A stretch of 64,000 bases of DNA from Chlorokybus atmophyticus (taxonomy: Eukaryota; Streptophyta; Chlorokybophyceae; Chlorokybales; Chlorokybaceae), in NCBI GenBank assembly GCA_009103225.1, contig RHPI01001037.1:1100717-1164716 (forward strand), read 5' to 3'. Made by a program: the position numbers and the translations under genes. This document shows positions 1-13,984 of the stretch, in pieces. The notes under the pieces are model-generated. The model did no database searches and was not told the DNA's origin. It saw only the letters and a program-made list of their open reading frames with translations. Positions within the stretch are counted from its first letter, which is position 1. Each line of letters starts with the position of its first letter.

Positions 1-802
1 GGGGGGGGTAACTTTGTGTTTATCATTGTGTATATAAACACTTTTAATTTGGCAATTTGTTAAGGGGGTGAGACCGTCATTGACACCGAGTATTCAATGC
101 ATCACTGCGTGTGCTTGTTAGTGTATGAGGAAGTGAGAAGGTTTTAAGTAAAGTCGTCGGTTGCAAATGCAGTGGTCGTCTGCTTGGCATGTATGTTGCA
201 ACGTTCTCACTTCATGTATGTTTCAATGACGTTACAAGCAGTCCCAGGAATGCACCGGCGCCCCACACCTTCTTAAATCTGGCTACCACTTAGCGCTACA
301 CGTTGTTGCGTAATTGAGTGTTCACGACTCACTGCTCAGCAGAGTTGATTCGCACTAGCGCTGCTGAGCGGTGAGTCTCAAACACTTGACTAAGCGACGA
401 TGCGTGTCAACGCTGATCAGAGGTGAACACTCGACTACAGTTGCCAGAGTGCTGCTACGCCTGAACACACTGCCCGTGTCATCAAATTGACAAGACGGCA
501 GTAGGAGGCTGGCGGAGATGGCGGCGGGGGTGTGGGTGAAGCGGGAGGGTGATGACGCACGCATGCATGCATGTCTAATGGGTATGGGCAGTAGAGAAGG
601 TAGGTAGCAGCTAGGTTAGCAGCTCGGTGGTTAATGAGAGTGCTTCATAGTGTGGTGAGTAGACTGCTCATGCTTGTGTGTGTCACACTCTCATGCAGGC
701 CACAATCCTTGCATTCTATTTACTATTCAGTGAGAGGGGTCTGCACGGTGTCGTCACTGCCTTGCCGCCCAACAACCCAATCACTGCAATACATGTAGCT
801 GG
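1..802. other. Gene-free left flank with an imperfect hairpin
   Basis: No convincing coding exon is seen here. The stretch starts with a G8 run. It holds a long imperfect inverted repeat around 316-433 (described separately) and a short (GCAT)n run at 561-573. It lies downstream of the minus-strand DHQ synthase gene and may contain its 3' UTR. Confidence 0.5.
316..433. repeat. Imperfect inverted repeat / hairpin
   Basis: The arms at 326-342 and 361-377 are complementary at 16 of 17 positions, with an 18-nt loop. The flanking decamer GAGTGTTCAC (316-325) recurs as its exact reverse complement at about 424-433. No open reading frame explains the symmetry. Confidence 0.6.
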
Positions 803-2911
803 TCACCTTTCAACAACAAATTCGTTTATGGGAATCCCCGTGTGCCGTGCAGCGTGCTGCCTGTGCACCAACACCTTGTCCCCTGCTTGCAACTCGGACA
901 CTGAGATGGCGCGATCGTCTGACCAAACAGCATCTGCACCTGTAACCCAGCAGCAGGTCGTGTTAAGGTCACGAGCACTACTGCCTTTTAGATTCATCGG
1001 TCTCAGTGCCTTGCAAACCTGATGCCTTGACGAGGCGCACAGTCTCAGCGTTCTGCAGAGTAGTGCAGTACGTGTCCAGCGTGCCATCCTCAGTTTCAAC
1101 CTGATATGGTTTATGTACATAAGTCCACAAAGGTTGTATCAACACGACATGCATAATTATGCCTGCACATGTTTGATGCGCGCACATGGCAACAGAAGTG
1201 CTCACCTCTGCCTCGACCAGTACCATCGGTCGTGTCTCAATCTTGACTCTACCAACAGTCGCCAACCTTGTGGCTCCTGCGTAATCAGCAACCAGCATTT
1301 CACTGCCGGTCTTGAGTTCAGACAGGTAGGCGGTGTTGCCATTGGGTGCGGCCACATACGCATGCACCGGGCCCTGCATTGCCAGACGCACACATTGAGA
1401 CACAAAGCCAACATACAAGTAGGGTAGCCACAGTAACTTCGCTGCAACTTGGAAGAAAGGTGCTGAGTCTATTGCGTACCGCGTTCACACGGAAAGGTCT
1501 GCTGTTGATGTAGTCGGACTGCATGCACTCGGAGTGCACCAGAAACAGGCCTCTAGCAAAGGAGCCTACCTGTGCACATGCTGCATCGTTACAAAAACAA
1601 GCTGCAAAGCGATTAGACTAATCTAGTCGATGATGTAGTTGGCAGGATGCTCACCAGCATGCCCTCTCCCGGCCTTAGCAACGAGCACAGGTCCACGCAA
1701 ACGCGGTCTCCAACGCCTGCACACGCACACCAATATGAGGGACATATTGGATCTGTGCTAATGGCGAACGGTAGGCACAACCAACAACACCAACCTAACT
1801 GTGAAAGCTTTGTTACTGTTGCCGCCACCAGCGCCAGCTGTTGCCTTTGCTGGGGGATTTGGGCGGGCGGCTGCGTCTGAGCCAAAGGCGACGCAACACT
1901 GCGGTTTGCAGCGTTTATATTGCTCCGAAGCCCTGATGTGGGTGCCAGGGTGGGATGCTGCTGTTCAGCTTCAAGACAATGCTGCACAACAGGAGTTGTA
2001 AGACGAGGTTGATGACAGTTGAACAGAAGTTCAGACATTGACTGTGACAATGTAAACCTGAAGAACTCACAGCAAGTTGCCTCATTTCTTCAACATCCGA
2101 TGTCTTGAGGATGATGCCGTCTGTGCCAATGCCCAGCACCTGTCTGACCATCAGAAAGCTGCATCATTACACATTTGCGTAGACATCACCAACTTGGGAC
2201 CGAACAATGCCTGCATACACACTCACATTCAGCATGTCACGCCCTGAAGCAGCAGTACGCACTACAGCGTAAAGTATTGCCTTCTCCGGTTTGGTGGCAA
2301 CCAAGTTTTCAAAGTTGATGATCTGCGCACATGTTCGCAACTTCAGAACAAAAATTTGCACTCTCATGCGTACACCCAAGTTGCCTAGCGCAGCACATTG
2401 TTGTAACATCAAGTACCGGCCATTCGGCGGCGTCCACAGCAACAATGTGACCATCATCGTCATCGTCAGTGATAAGCGCAGCTGTCGCATGTTGCCAGAC
2501 AGCACTCGCTTGGGGTGCGCTGCCCTTGTACACGACGCCCAATGTGGTATCATCGTTGGCCAGAACTAAGCGCCCTTGCCGATGATACAACACAGCAAAG
2601 CCAATGTCGTTTCCAAACTTGAGCTCCGGGGCTGCGCAAACCCAGCAATCAATCCACTCAGTCGGCTGCCAAGGTGGCCGTCAATGCACATACTTACAGT
2701 CATTAAGCCAGTCCTTCTCCATGACATAGTTGGTGATATGCTCGCTTGTCTCCTCCAGCGCGCCGGCGCTGTCTGGCCACACCCACACGGCCTTGCGGGC
2801 ACCCGGTGTTTGCGCACGAGCCCTTTCGTGTAATGTGCGCGCAGAGAGTGCGGGCTTGGGTGTTGTGGATGCGGACATCAGTATGCGCACTCTTTTGGGC
2901 CTCTTGTCCAT
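803..2911 (-). CDS. 3-dehydroquinate synthase II family protein
   Basis: Nine exons can be joined in frame: complement(803..939, 1019..1100, 1206..1373, 1480..1569, 1655..1716, 2058..2139, 2194..2322, 2417..2631, 2698..2911), giving 392 residues. All introns are GT-AG. Family signatures appear in the right order: FENLVA, GDRVCVD followed by [48 protein letters not shown] and the C-terminal ARHTGI. The family (PF01959) is the archaeal DHQ synthase II, which makes 3-dehydroquinate from an amino-dideoxy-heptulosonate. Plant and algal members are known, but their role is unclear. The start used is ATG 2911; an in-frame stop lies just above 3028, so a further 5' exon with a targeting peptide is possible. 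It is head-to-head with the HtrA gene. Confidence 0.88.
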
Positions 2912-3401
2912 GGACTTCCGGACGCTCCCCAACCTTTGCACTGCTGCTAGCTTTGCAGCGCCAATGCTTGTTGCCTGCAAGGCGAAACGTCGTTGCAACT
3001 CACATTTACAGGACTTGGCAAAGACCACTTACTTGCAACCTCAGCATTCAAGGGTAAGCTGTGTACAGCATATCGAGAAAACCAGTGCACTCGAGGCATA
3101 GCATCCCACTGCATGTGCGTATGTCAGCAAAGCACGTAGCAGCAAGCATGGGGCTAATGATTCGAATCTGGAATCCGAGGGGCGGGTATGCAGCTGACCA
3201 TTGCTACAAGACATGCTGTCTGTTAAGAACAGATTGCATGTCACCAACACAACGACTATGAGCAATGCGCAGCTCACGAAGGGCATGACCGAGCTTGTGA
3301 TGGCTCAACAATAATCAACCACCGAATTTACTACACGCAAGCGTGTGCTTGGGAGTGCGCATGCACGCGCGTGCGTGCAGTGCTTCAGCTGCAACCAGAA
3401 G

Positions 3402-3701
3402 ATGCTCACCTGGCCGGCACAAAGCGGGCGACGCCTTAAAACCGGCGTCACTGGCAGCGTCGCCGTTGTAAGCGCACACGCCGTGATGAACGACAATGAC
3501 GATCCCCTCGGCGCCCACAGCGATGGCCACGCCACCGCCGTCGTCGCCACCATGCTTGCTGCCAGCAACTACAGCGCACTGCATGCAGCAGGTAAGCTTC
3601 AGCTTTCAGCTTTAGGCAGGCATTCGCAGGCGGCCGGTGGCTGCGCCGGTGGCGGAGGACGACCAGGACGTGGACGCTGAGGAGCACGGAGCGGAGGAGA
3701 T
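3402..3701. other. Ambiguous exon-like stretch between DHQS and HtrA
   Basis: Both strands look codable. On plus, an open stretch runs to a donor at about 3592, and a second ends in a GT at 3702 after a run rich in Ala, Asp and Glu (AAPVAEDDQDVDAEEHG). On minus, an open exon with GC-rich third positions lies between an acceptor near 3581 and a donor near 3410. The plus exons could be the missing 5' end of the HtrA gene, or the minus one could belong to another small gene. I could not connect either in frame with certainty. The rest of 3029-4140 shows nothing else. Confidence 0.3.
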
Positions 3702-4142
3702 GAGGTGGGTTGGTAGCATTCAGGGTCTTGGAGTTCGCTTCGCAACTAGCTGCTGCACTTGTTTCCAGCAGTGGTTTGCGCCAATCGGTGGCTGCTTGCC
3801 CTCTTCTGTGACACGGATCGCGCTCGTTGGCTTGCTTGCTTGACTGTTGTGCGCCTGTTGTTCTCTGTCAGAGAGAAACACAATAGTGCATTCACTTACG
3901 TAGACAGCGCACAACACATGGAGGCAACGGCTCACTTGTAAGGCAGTGGCTGTCAAAGCGTTGGTGTGGGGTGTTTGTTGGTAATGTCCCGTCAAAACCG
4001 CGTGCTGTTAGGGTTACTGCATGCAAGTTGAACAGAACAGAAGGCTACAGCTTTGACCATAGGCTTGCCGACTGCCTTATCAACCTGCTTGCTGCTGGCT
4101 CGCATGTACTCTTGCTCTTGTGACGAAACAAAGTGCTGACAG

Positions 4143-6428
<2,286 letters not shown>

Positions 6429-6729
6429 TGTTGCTGAGCAAGGTTGTCCAACGGCGGTAGCCAACAGTTGCCGCTTGCTGTACTGCAGTCCCCCAGGCAG
6501 CATCAAGCGGCGATACAGACTGGTGGATGGTTGAGGGCAGTCAACTGGCGTTTGGGTTGTCTTAGACTTGCCAGGCGTTTGATGTCAGTGACCAGTAGAT
6601 CTCGTGTCCATCACATCACAGAGTCAAGCCAATTTCACTGTTGCTCGACTTAGGTCTCGGTCATTCGTGCAGGCTAAGTAGCGTCAACATGCCACCTGTT
6701 TGCAAGTGCAACATCACCAACCCATGTGT

Positions 6730-6749
6730 GGGTGGGTGGGTGGGTGGGT
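6730..6749 (+). repeat. (GGGT)5 tract, potential G-quadruplex
   Basis: Five consecutive GGGT units lie just before the acceptor (CAG ending at 6757) of the ORD-fragment exon. Four or more G3 runs with one-nt loops are the classical intramolecular quadruplex pattern. Confidence 0.7.
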
Positions 6750-6757
6750 GGTGTCAG

Positions 6758-7247
6758 TGCATGGCAATTATGAGAAGGCGATACACGTCGTCATGGATGG
6801 CACAGACAAGCCTCCTCCAGGGGTACCATCACCAGTCTGGGCCATTGCAGCTTACCCAGATGACTGGGAGCAGCAGTACAACCTCACTCGATTCGCCATC
6901 ACCCTGAATGGTGAGTCCAATACTTCATTTCGCGTGTGCGTGTCACCGCAGTGCAACAACTGTAGATGAAGGCTGTTGGTCAACTGTTCATGGGTTACAC
7001 ATTTTTGCTGACACAATATGTGTCGGGTTGCTCAGAGCTTCCAAGCACGCTGGCGCCGTGCCTACCGCCAACAGACTCGCGGTTCCGACCTGACCAGCGT
7101 GGGCTGGAGGACGGGCGGCTGGAGGTCGCTACGACAGAGAAGCTGAGGCTGGAGGAGAAGCAGCGGCAAGCACGACGCGAAAGGCGCGAGAGGGGGACAG
7201 AGTATCACCCGCGCTGGTTCAAGCCCCGCACTTCAACACCCACTGAG
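6758..7247 (+). pseudogene. Orphan C-terminal fragment of an oxysterol-binding-protein (ORD) domain
   Basis: Two exons, 6758..6910 and 7036..7247, are joined by a GT-AG intron in phase. They encode the end of a lipid-transfer ORD domain: VHGNYEKA, an LTRFAITLNEL segment, then PPTDSRFRPDQR, LEEKQRQARRERRE and HPRWF. The ORD core with its EQVSHHPP fingerprint should lie upstream, but HtrA ends only 330 bp away and no such exon is seen. The usual last tryptophan/tyrosine segment after HPRWF is also not found. It is therefore either a 5'-truncated copy or the product of rearrangement or misassembly; an ambiguous base (N) lies nearby at 7315. The reading frame itself is undamaged, so it may be recent. 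Confidence 0.7.
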
Positions 7248-9966
7248 GTAAGTATTGCCACATCCAGTCTGCTCTGGGCTGCACGTCAAGTCAATGGCAG
7301 CTGGACGGGCTCATNTCAATTCCAACAGCATGCATACTTACCACAGTCTTACATTCAACGCCGCCAGGCTACATTGTATGCGCTACCTTAACTTCACTAC
7401 CCTAACATGCAACCCCCACAGTGGCAAGCATTGCCACTGTTCCTGCCCCACTCCGCGTGTACAAAAGTTGCAAGATAAGAGACAAATTGCACATGCTAGC
7501 GAACTCGCAGTCAGTGTACAAGAGATGGTATGCTACATCAATAGCATGCATGGTGTGTGACTGACCACATCGAACAACCCGTGTGGGAGTAACCGTACTG
7601 GTTGTCATTTTATTACAAGGTTCCACTAATGGTGAGCTCTGCAATTGTGTCATTGCGCGCGCGCCTTTTCAAGCGCGGACGGTAGTATGCATGCATACGG
7701 TATAGCAAAGGTAGTATGCATGCATGCATGCATGCAACCTCATGCTTTTGCGTGGGGCTGATTGATTACTTGTGTTCGCTGTTTCTAGATCGCCATACTA
7801 ATTAATGTATTGTTAAATGCCAAGGGCGGGGCCAGCATTAGTGCACGTAGTGAACATTAGTGCACGGGATGAATGGGATTGCAACGAGCACGACGATTGA
7901 GTGTGGGGTCCGCAGCAGTCACAAGCCTTCAGTGCACTAGTAGGACAGTCTTGGTATGAGGTGCATTGCGCTGCATGCGATCCCAGACCTTTATGGTCCG
8001 ATGAGTGGTAATCACTGACGCTTCTTCGCAGTCAATATGAAACCTGCGGCCTATGTGGTTTGGCAAGTGGTATCCACCACTCATGCCGGCATTGGCTTGC
8101 TGCTATGCCCTCTGCTACTTTTGCGGTCCGAAGGTGGTATCCACCTAGCATAGCTTCGCCTCCTACTCCACGAGCTCACCACCCACCAATCTCCTCTACG
8201 GCAGTTCATGTATAGTGCACACTTGTTGTGCAAATTGTTGATTATGTGAATTCCCGCTCTTTGTCAGCTGCTGCATGGTGACGTGACTAACTGCTAACTG
8301 CTGCGCTTGCAAACTATCAGCTACTGCATGAGATGTGGATACTGGCATTCACGGACTAGAGCATGGACAAGAGTGAAGGTTGCACACACGCCCAGCAAGC
8401 GGCTCACGACAACAGGTAAGTGAGGGTAAGTAAGTGTGAGGAGCAGAGTCTTTGCCCGCATACATATCGTGTCTGTATACACTTTGGCTGTCCATCTGTC
8501 ACTACCTGCACACTATGCAAATGACCATGCTTGGCGTGTACACCGCGTGCATGCCCTGCTATGCACTTGGCTGCTGTTTCGCAGTGCGCACTACAGAGAC
8601 ACCCGTTGTGAGTGGGTGTGAGTGGGCGCGCAGGGTATAAGGGCGCTGACAGCCGCGCAAACCCTAGGGGGCATTAGCGGTTGCACAAGTCTTGGTCGTC
8701 GCAGGGGCGATGGCTAGCTAACTTCTCCCTCCTCCGCGATGCTCTGCAAGTGCCTCCTTTGCTGCTTGCCGCTACCCCTTCCCTCTACCCCCACCCTCCC
8801 CCAGTCTAAAGCTAGTGCACTTAGCTGAAGTGGTGGGGGCCCCCACCCTGTTGTTTTGCCCTTGCTTGTGCTGTGTTATCAAGCTTTGATGTGTTGTGTG
8901 CTTGTTGCCTTGACTAATTAGCCCGAGTTCATCTAATGTGTACTATGCATGCTATTGATTGATTGCGGTTATCGCTGACTGGCTCTCCCGGCAATATTTG
9001 GTCAGGCAGCGGTTAGACCAAGAATACAAGGCTGTCAGAATACATGCCTGCTAACGTCACACCCAGCACCTTGATGTTATATATTGAATAGTCAGCATCA
9101 TGGACGGCTCCCCTGCGACTCAAGTACGACCGCTATTTTTACTAGAGCGGCTCAGACAGACTCTGACCCTAGGTTGCTTGTAGGCTGCGTGTGTTGCGGT
9201 GCTGTTGGTGTAGGCATGGACACCATGTATGTGTTGTTGCTGTACTGGTTAATGTGAATAGTGTTTGATGAATTTAACTCCCCCCCCCCCCTTGCGCGCC
9301 TTTCGGAATTTTGTAGTATTTGGGCATGATTAAAGCCAACAATTTCCGCACGCATTGCTGACTACATCTACACATACTACCCAATTCCACAATATAGAAA
9401 AATATAGCAAGCCGCATAAAGCATATACACGAGGGCTACGTCCGCCTTCATGGTCGGGAGGCCACATGGCATTGGGCGCCAGCCCTAGCATCACCGCTAC
9501 TGCCGCTGCTCCATGCTCACCAACGCCTCACCCCATCCCTAATTGTATACATTGTACACGCTATGGGGCACAGGCCACACGCTGATGGTGTCGGACAGAT
9601 TCCTCCAAGCATCGCTGCTCCGCACCTCGCACCGCCACACTGTGCCGAGCAAACTGCATGTGTGCAATAGCACCTTCAGTGTTATGTACACAGGCGTAGC
9701 ATTTCGTAATTGTGAATAGCACTACGCTGCTGTCATGGGGCAATTGCAGGCATTTGCGGCACTCAAGGCATTACTAGTATGCATGCCATTGCGCGGCTAT
9801 CAAGTCAAACACGCACATTTGTCAAACAAGCCAACAACTTCATCCCTGCGCAAGCTAGGCATGCGCTGAAAACAAGCACAAGGGGACAGCTCGATACCTA
9901 TTGATGCAAAGCACCTGTAGCACGGTGCTTATGCTGGGACAATTCAAAGGAAACAAAGCACTACGC
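7248..9966. other. Repeat-rich spacer without a supported gene
   Basis: No exon series is recognised. It contains one N (7315), a (TGCA)5 run at 7717-7736 with a shorter copy just before it, a duplicated CATTAGTGCACG at about 7836-7864, a telo-box-like AAACCCTAG at 8659-8667 and a C10 run near 9281. Short open frames are present but lack family features or coherent splice signals. Confidence 0.5.
7717..7736. repeat. (TGCA)5 microsatellite
   Basis: Five perfect TGCA units, preceded at 7685-7696 by a shorter run with the same left flank (GTAGTATGCATGCA). The two copies are about 30 bp apart. Confidence 0.85.
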
Positions 9967-12900
9967 CTAATCTGCTTTAACGGATGCGAAAATGCGCCAT
10001 ACAAAGTAGAAGCTGGAGAGGAAGCCCACAGACCCAGCTGCAAGGAAGAGTGCCAAGACGATGATCACCATGTAACCCATGTACATGATGGCCTGAAATC
10101 ACAGACATCAACATCAGCTTGATTTTACTGTGTAAAGGCAAACTAGGCAAGCTAGCCTTTGCATGATGGCTTACAATGACAGGGACAGGTCCCATCAGAT
10201 TTTGCAGGTCGAAAAACAAGTAGCCGCCTGCGTAAAGCAGAGTGTACAAAGCCACACTGCCCGACGCCAGGAAAGAACGCCACCACCATCGGTAGTCCTC
10301 AGCACACAGCTGGACATACGTCAACACCACGGAGACCTACGCACCACAAAAGTAGGTCAGATGGGTGTATGTGGAGCAGCACACCTGAACATGCAACAAA
10401 ACAACCCATCACCCAGTCCATACCTCTGCGCAGACCAGCACCAGCAGGAAGATCACAACCAGCAGGAACCCAAAGGCATAGTACACGCGGTGCAGCCACA
10501 GGGATGACATGATGAAGTAGAGCTCGATGAACAGGGTGCCAAAAGGCAGCACGCCAGCTCCCAGCGTAAGCAACATAGGGTGCGCTGCCTGCAGAGAGGA
10601 AGGAACCAGTGTGCATGCTGCTTGCGATATCTGACCAACACAAGAGTAACCTTACCTGTGGAGGAATCTGGCGAGGGATCTGGTTTGTCCGAACTGGGTA
10701 GTCTGGGGTCACCTTGCGTGAAGCGGAGTAGCCACCAATGAGGGTCAACGGAACAGAGATCACAAACCAGAGAAGGAAGAGTCCGAAGAAGGCAAAGAAC
10801 GGCATGGCGCCAGAGGACCCAGTGAACTTGATGGCAATGTTGATGATTGCCAGTATCACGAAGGAGATGCCCGGCAGGAACGTTGCCACCTGGCCACGGC
10901 CACCATTGGTTCAGCATGCAACAAATAATGGCAAGCAGTAATTGCACTAACCACTGAGCACGTGACCTCACCTGCCATGCAACAGAGCGCCAGCTCTCAG
11001 GCTTGCCAGAGATGATGCTCCAAAGATACACTGCGCAATAACCAGCAAAGATGCCGAGCAGCAGGTACAGGACGACCACTGTCGTTAACAGATGGCCTCG
11101 TGCCGCAGGCGACATAAAACCAAGCGCTGCGAAGAAAATGGTCACCACTGCCATGCCCATGACCTGCAGGCCACTGCCAACAAAGTAGCACAGGCGTGCA
11201 GCTGATGGGGGCGCTCTAAAAACGTCTCCTGACACCAGCTTCCAACCACTGTCCTCCTTAATATCCTCTGACTTGTCCGTGACCAGCTCCTCATACTGGC
11301 TCAGGTCACGGCGCACAGTTCGCAGAAGGATGATGAGCACAACTCCTGCAGAAACCATCAACATTTGCACTTGCAGAGCAGCAAGGTTTGTGAGTAAACA
11401 CAAAAGCTTGACCGACCAATGTGTCACACGCAGTACAGTGTCATGGCGTCCGCAATATACTTCGAAAGTGATGGTCTCAACTGACCTGACAGGAAGCAGA
11501 CCACCATGACCGAGTTCAAGATGGAGAACCAGTGTACTTGATCACCCTCCATCTTCAGGTAGGCATCCCAGCGGCTCACCCACTTGACATCACTCCTTTC
11601 CCACTTGATGTCATATGTATATGTGACCTCCTCATCTACAGCGACCTATCGGAGACCAGCATCAACCAAAATGTACATAGCAAAGGGTTGGGTCAGCTAA
11701 TCAGCACCAGCATTGCTGAGCCAAGTCCCATAGCACGAACAAGCACAGTCGTGCTGTGCTGTACATGCGATAAATGGCGGCTAGATGGTTTCACCAGCCA
11801 ACTGAAGTTCTCATGCCCACAGCGTTACACATCCTGACCTGTCAGACAAAATGGCATCTCTGCGTGCACATTGACAACTCACTCGCTGTGCCGGCTTGTC
11901 ACCACAGGAGAAGCGTTCAAGGTAACCAAGTGACTTGGTCTCAGAGGTGTCGCCCCAAGCTACACTGCAGTACTCCACTTCAAAACCCACCACCATGTAT
12001 GTCTTGTCGGGACGAGTAGGTGCAGCATCATATGGGAGCGTCACAGGGGTCTGTTCGTGTACCAGCACTGTGAAGCTGAGGTGATTGTGAAGCACGTAGT
12101 TGCCCTTGCTTGCAACAATGCCAAGAGGGAACCCCAGCAGCAATTCTCCTTTCGTCTTGTTAAGGTTATCTGGCAGGACAATGTCACGTCACGAGTACAA
12201 AAATGTTGCTTGCATGTGTTGACGCGACAGCATCCATGCCTCACCTGTAGTAATGGGCAAATTGTCCAAGATCATGTTGACCATATAGTTTTCACTGATC
12301 TTAATCTGCAAGTCCTTCACGTCCTTCTGTGTCAGCTTGATGACGTCGCACAGCTTCACAGAAAACTCCTCCTGTGACCACCAGCGAAGCAGCGTGAAAT
12401 TGCAATATACATACCATGACATTGGCCCTCCTTGTATACAACTTATGAAAGCACTGCAATGTACTGAAATGTCAGTGTCGTCCTGAGCACCTGTAGCATG
12501 CGAAACTGGTAGGGAGAGTTCTGAATGCGATCTCCCATGATCAGCTCGCCCAAGTTCTCAGCCATGTTCTTCACACCGCCAGGTGGCTTGCAGAATGGGA
12601 GAGTGTAGTAGCCAAAGGGCAGCTCCGTGTTTGTGGACGTCACAGAATTGACTTTGACTGCAACCGACCAACTTATGAACATGCGGCATGCACAGGAAAG
12701 TGGAATACATTCTAAAGAACAACCCTACATTGTGACAATCCAAGCAAGTCTCCGGCCAACTTGTAACTTGACTGCATGCGGATATTCTCTTGGACAAGCA
12801 CTCATCACCACTGCATGAACATTGAACTCCTACACCGTGACAAGCACATCTCCAGAACGTCGCACGATCAACTGAAATTTAGTCGCAGTGTAGCATGGAA

Positions 12901-13387
12901 GCATCACAGCAACTAAAAGTACTTCACGTTATGTAAGGCAGGGTGTTGCTAATTGGGTGGCTGCTGAAAGGAGTTCTTCGTACGCACTATGTTTTATACC
13001 ATCAATTCGTGCTTGGACAACTGCTGAGCAACAATCCGTGATAGCATACAGACAGCTACGGCATTGCAGCGACGCCGACAGCAAGCCCATAATGTCGTAT
13101 CATTGTGAAAAATACTTTTTTTTACCACTACTTCTCTCTCTTGTTGAGATGCCGCTCACAGCATCAGACAAAACAGGTGGCACCGCCATCAGCAGCCCAA
13201 TGAAGCTGTCGATGTTGTCAACCTAGCAGAACTGGCGCATGCTAGTTGCAAAAACACAATGCTCACCGGCAAGCGTGTCGTTGGCATAGTATTCATTGGG
13301 AAAGCTCCCAGGCAGATAGTAGCCAAAAGCCGGTGACGCCAGCAATGCCAGCAGCAGCACTACGGCACAACTTCTTGACAGTGCCAT
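9967..13387 (-). CDS. Transmembrane 9 superfamily (nonaspanin) protein
   Basis: This is an endosome/Golgi nine-span membrane protein. The start is ATG 13387 with an evident signal peptide (hydrophobic VVLLLALLASPAFG), then YYLPGSFP. Exon 1 (13267..13387) joins exon 2 (from 12657) in phase to give VKVNSVTSTNTELPF and the family block LPFCKP...AENLGELIMGDRI. Further exons give the lumenal domain (VGFEVE near 11.97 kb), the WERSDVKW and HWFSILNS block before TM1, and the multi-span region with GDVFRAP, the PFFAFFGL segment and the IPRQIPPQ loop. The last exon ends in ASVKAD, matching the KXD/E Golgi-retention signal of plant nonaspanins. The stop is at 9967-9969. It is divergent from RidA with about 600 bp between starts. 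Confidence 0.93.
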
Positions 13388-13984
13388 CCTGGCCGAGGCT
13401 GCGGCAGGGCCAACAGCCTATTCAGCAGCAGCAAACGCTCGCCCCTCTCTACACTATCATCAGCCAAAGCATAAAGTAAGCCTTGCAAGCACACCTCCCC
13501 TCCCACAGGCTGGCAGCCGCCCACCCAGCCGCCGCCGTCCCGTCGTGAGCCTCGAGCCAACCACCCAACAGCTGGCAGGGTGGGCGTTGTGAACTAACTG
13601 TGGCCAAGAGAGTTATCTGGGCATTCCTCAAAACCCGGGAACGCACCCCAACACGCAATCACGCAGTCCGCAATTCTGGCAGCTTCCAGCTCAGCTTGCT
13701 TTGGCAGCGGGGCAAGCCTTGTGCCCATTTTGCGCTTCGAAGAATTGCACAGGAATTCTTTATCCGTTATTGGGGTTTCTGCTTTTGTGACCGCGTCAGC
13801 AACCTCGTTGACGTGACATCAGTTTGTCCGTTACTGTTGAGCGGGAATGCGTCGCAAAACCAACGCGACCGCGGTTGATTTGCTGGGCAAAAGCCGGTTT
13901 GTGCTGACTGAGGTGACGCCTTGGTGAGGTTTGGGCTTCGGTTTTAGTTAACTACTAGGGTCAAGCCTCTACGCCTCATCCACA
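13388..13984. promoter_or_regulatory. Divergent intergenic region TM9SF / RidA
   Basis: A spacer of 597 bp separates two opposite start codons. It is moderately GC-rich with no coherent exon, so it should hold both promoters. No specific factor site can be assigned by eye. Confidence 0.5.

Noticed and set aside
8640-8680. Possible small RNA gene around a TATAAGGGCG stretch
   Set aside because: No tRNA arms or other RNA fold could be drawn; only a telo-box-like motif is present.
9355-9743. Short frames in the 9.4-9.7 kb spacer
   Set aside because: They are Thr/His/Pro-rich, with no matching frame across plausible splice sites.
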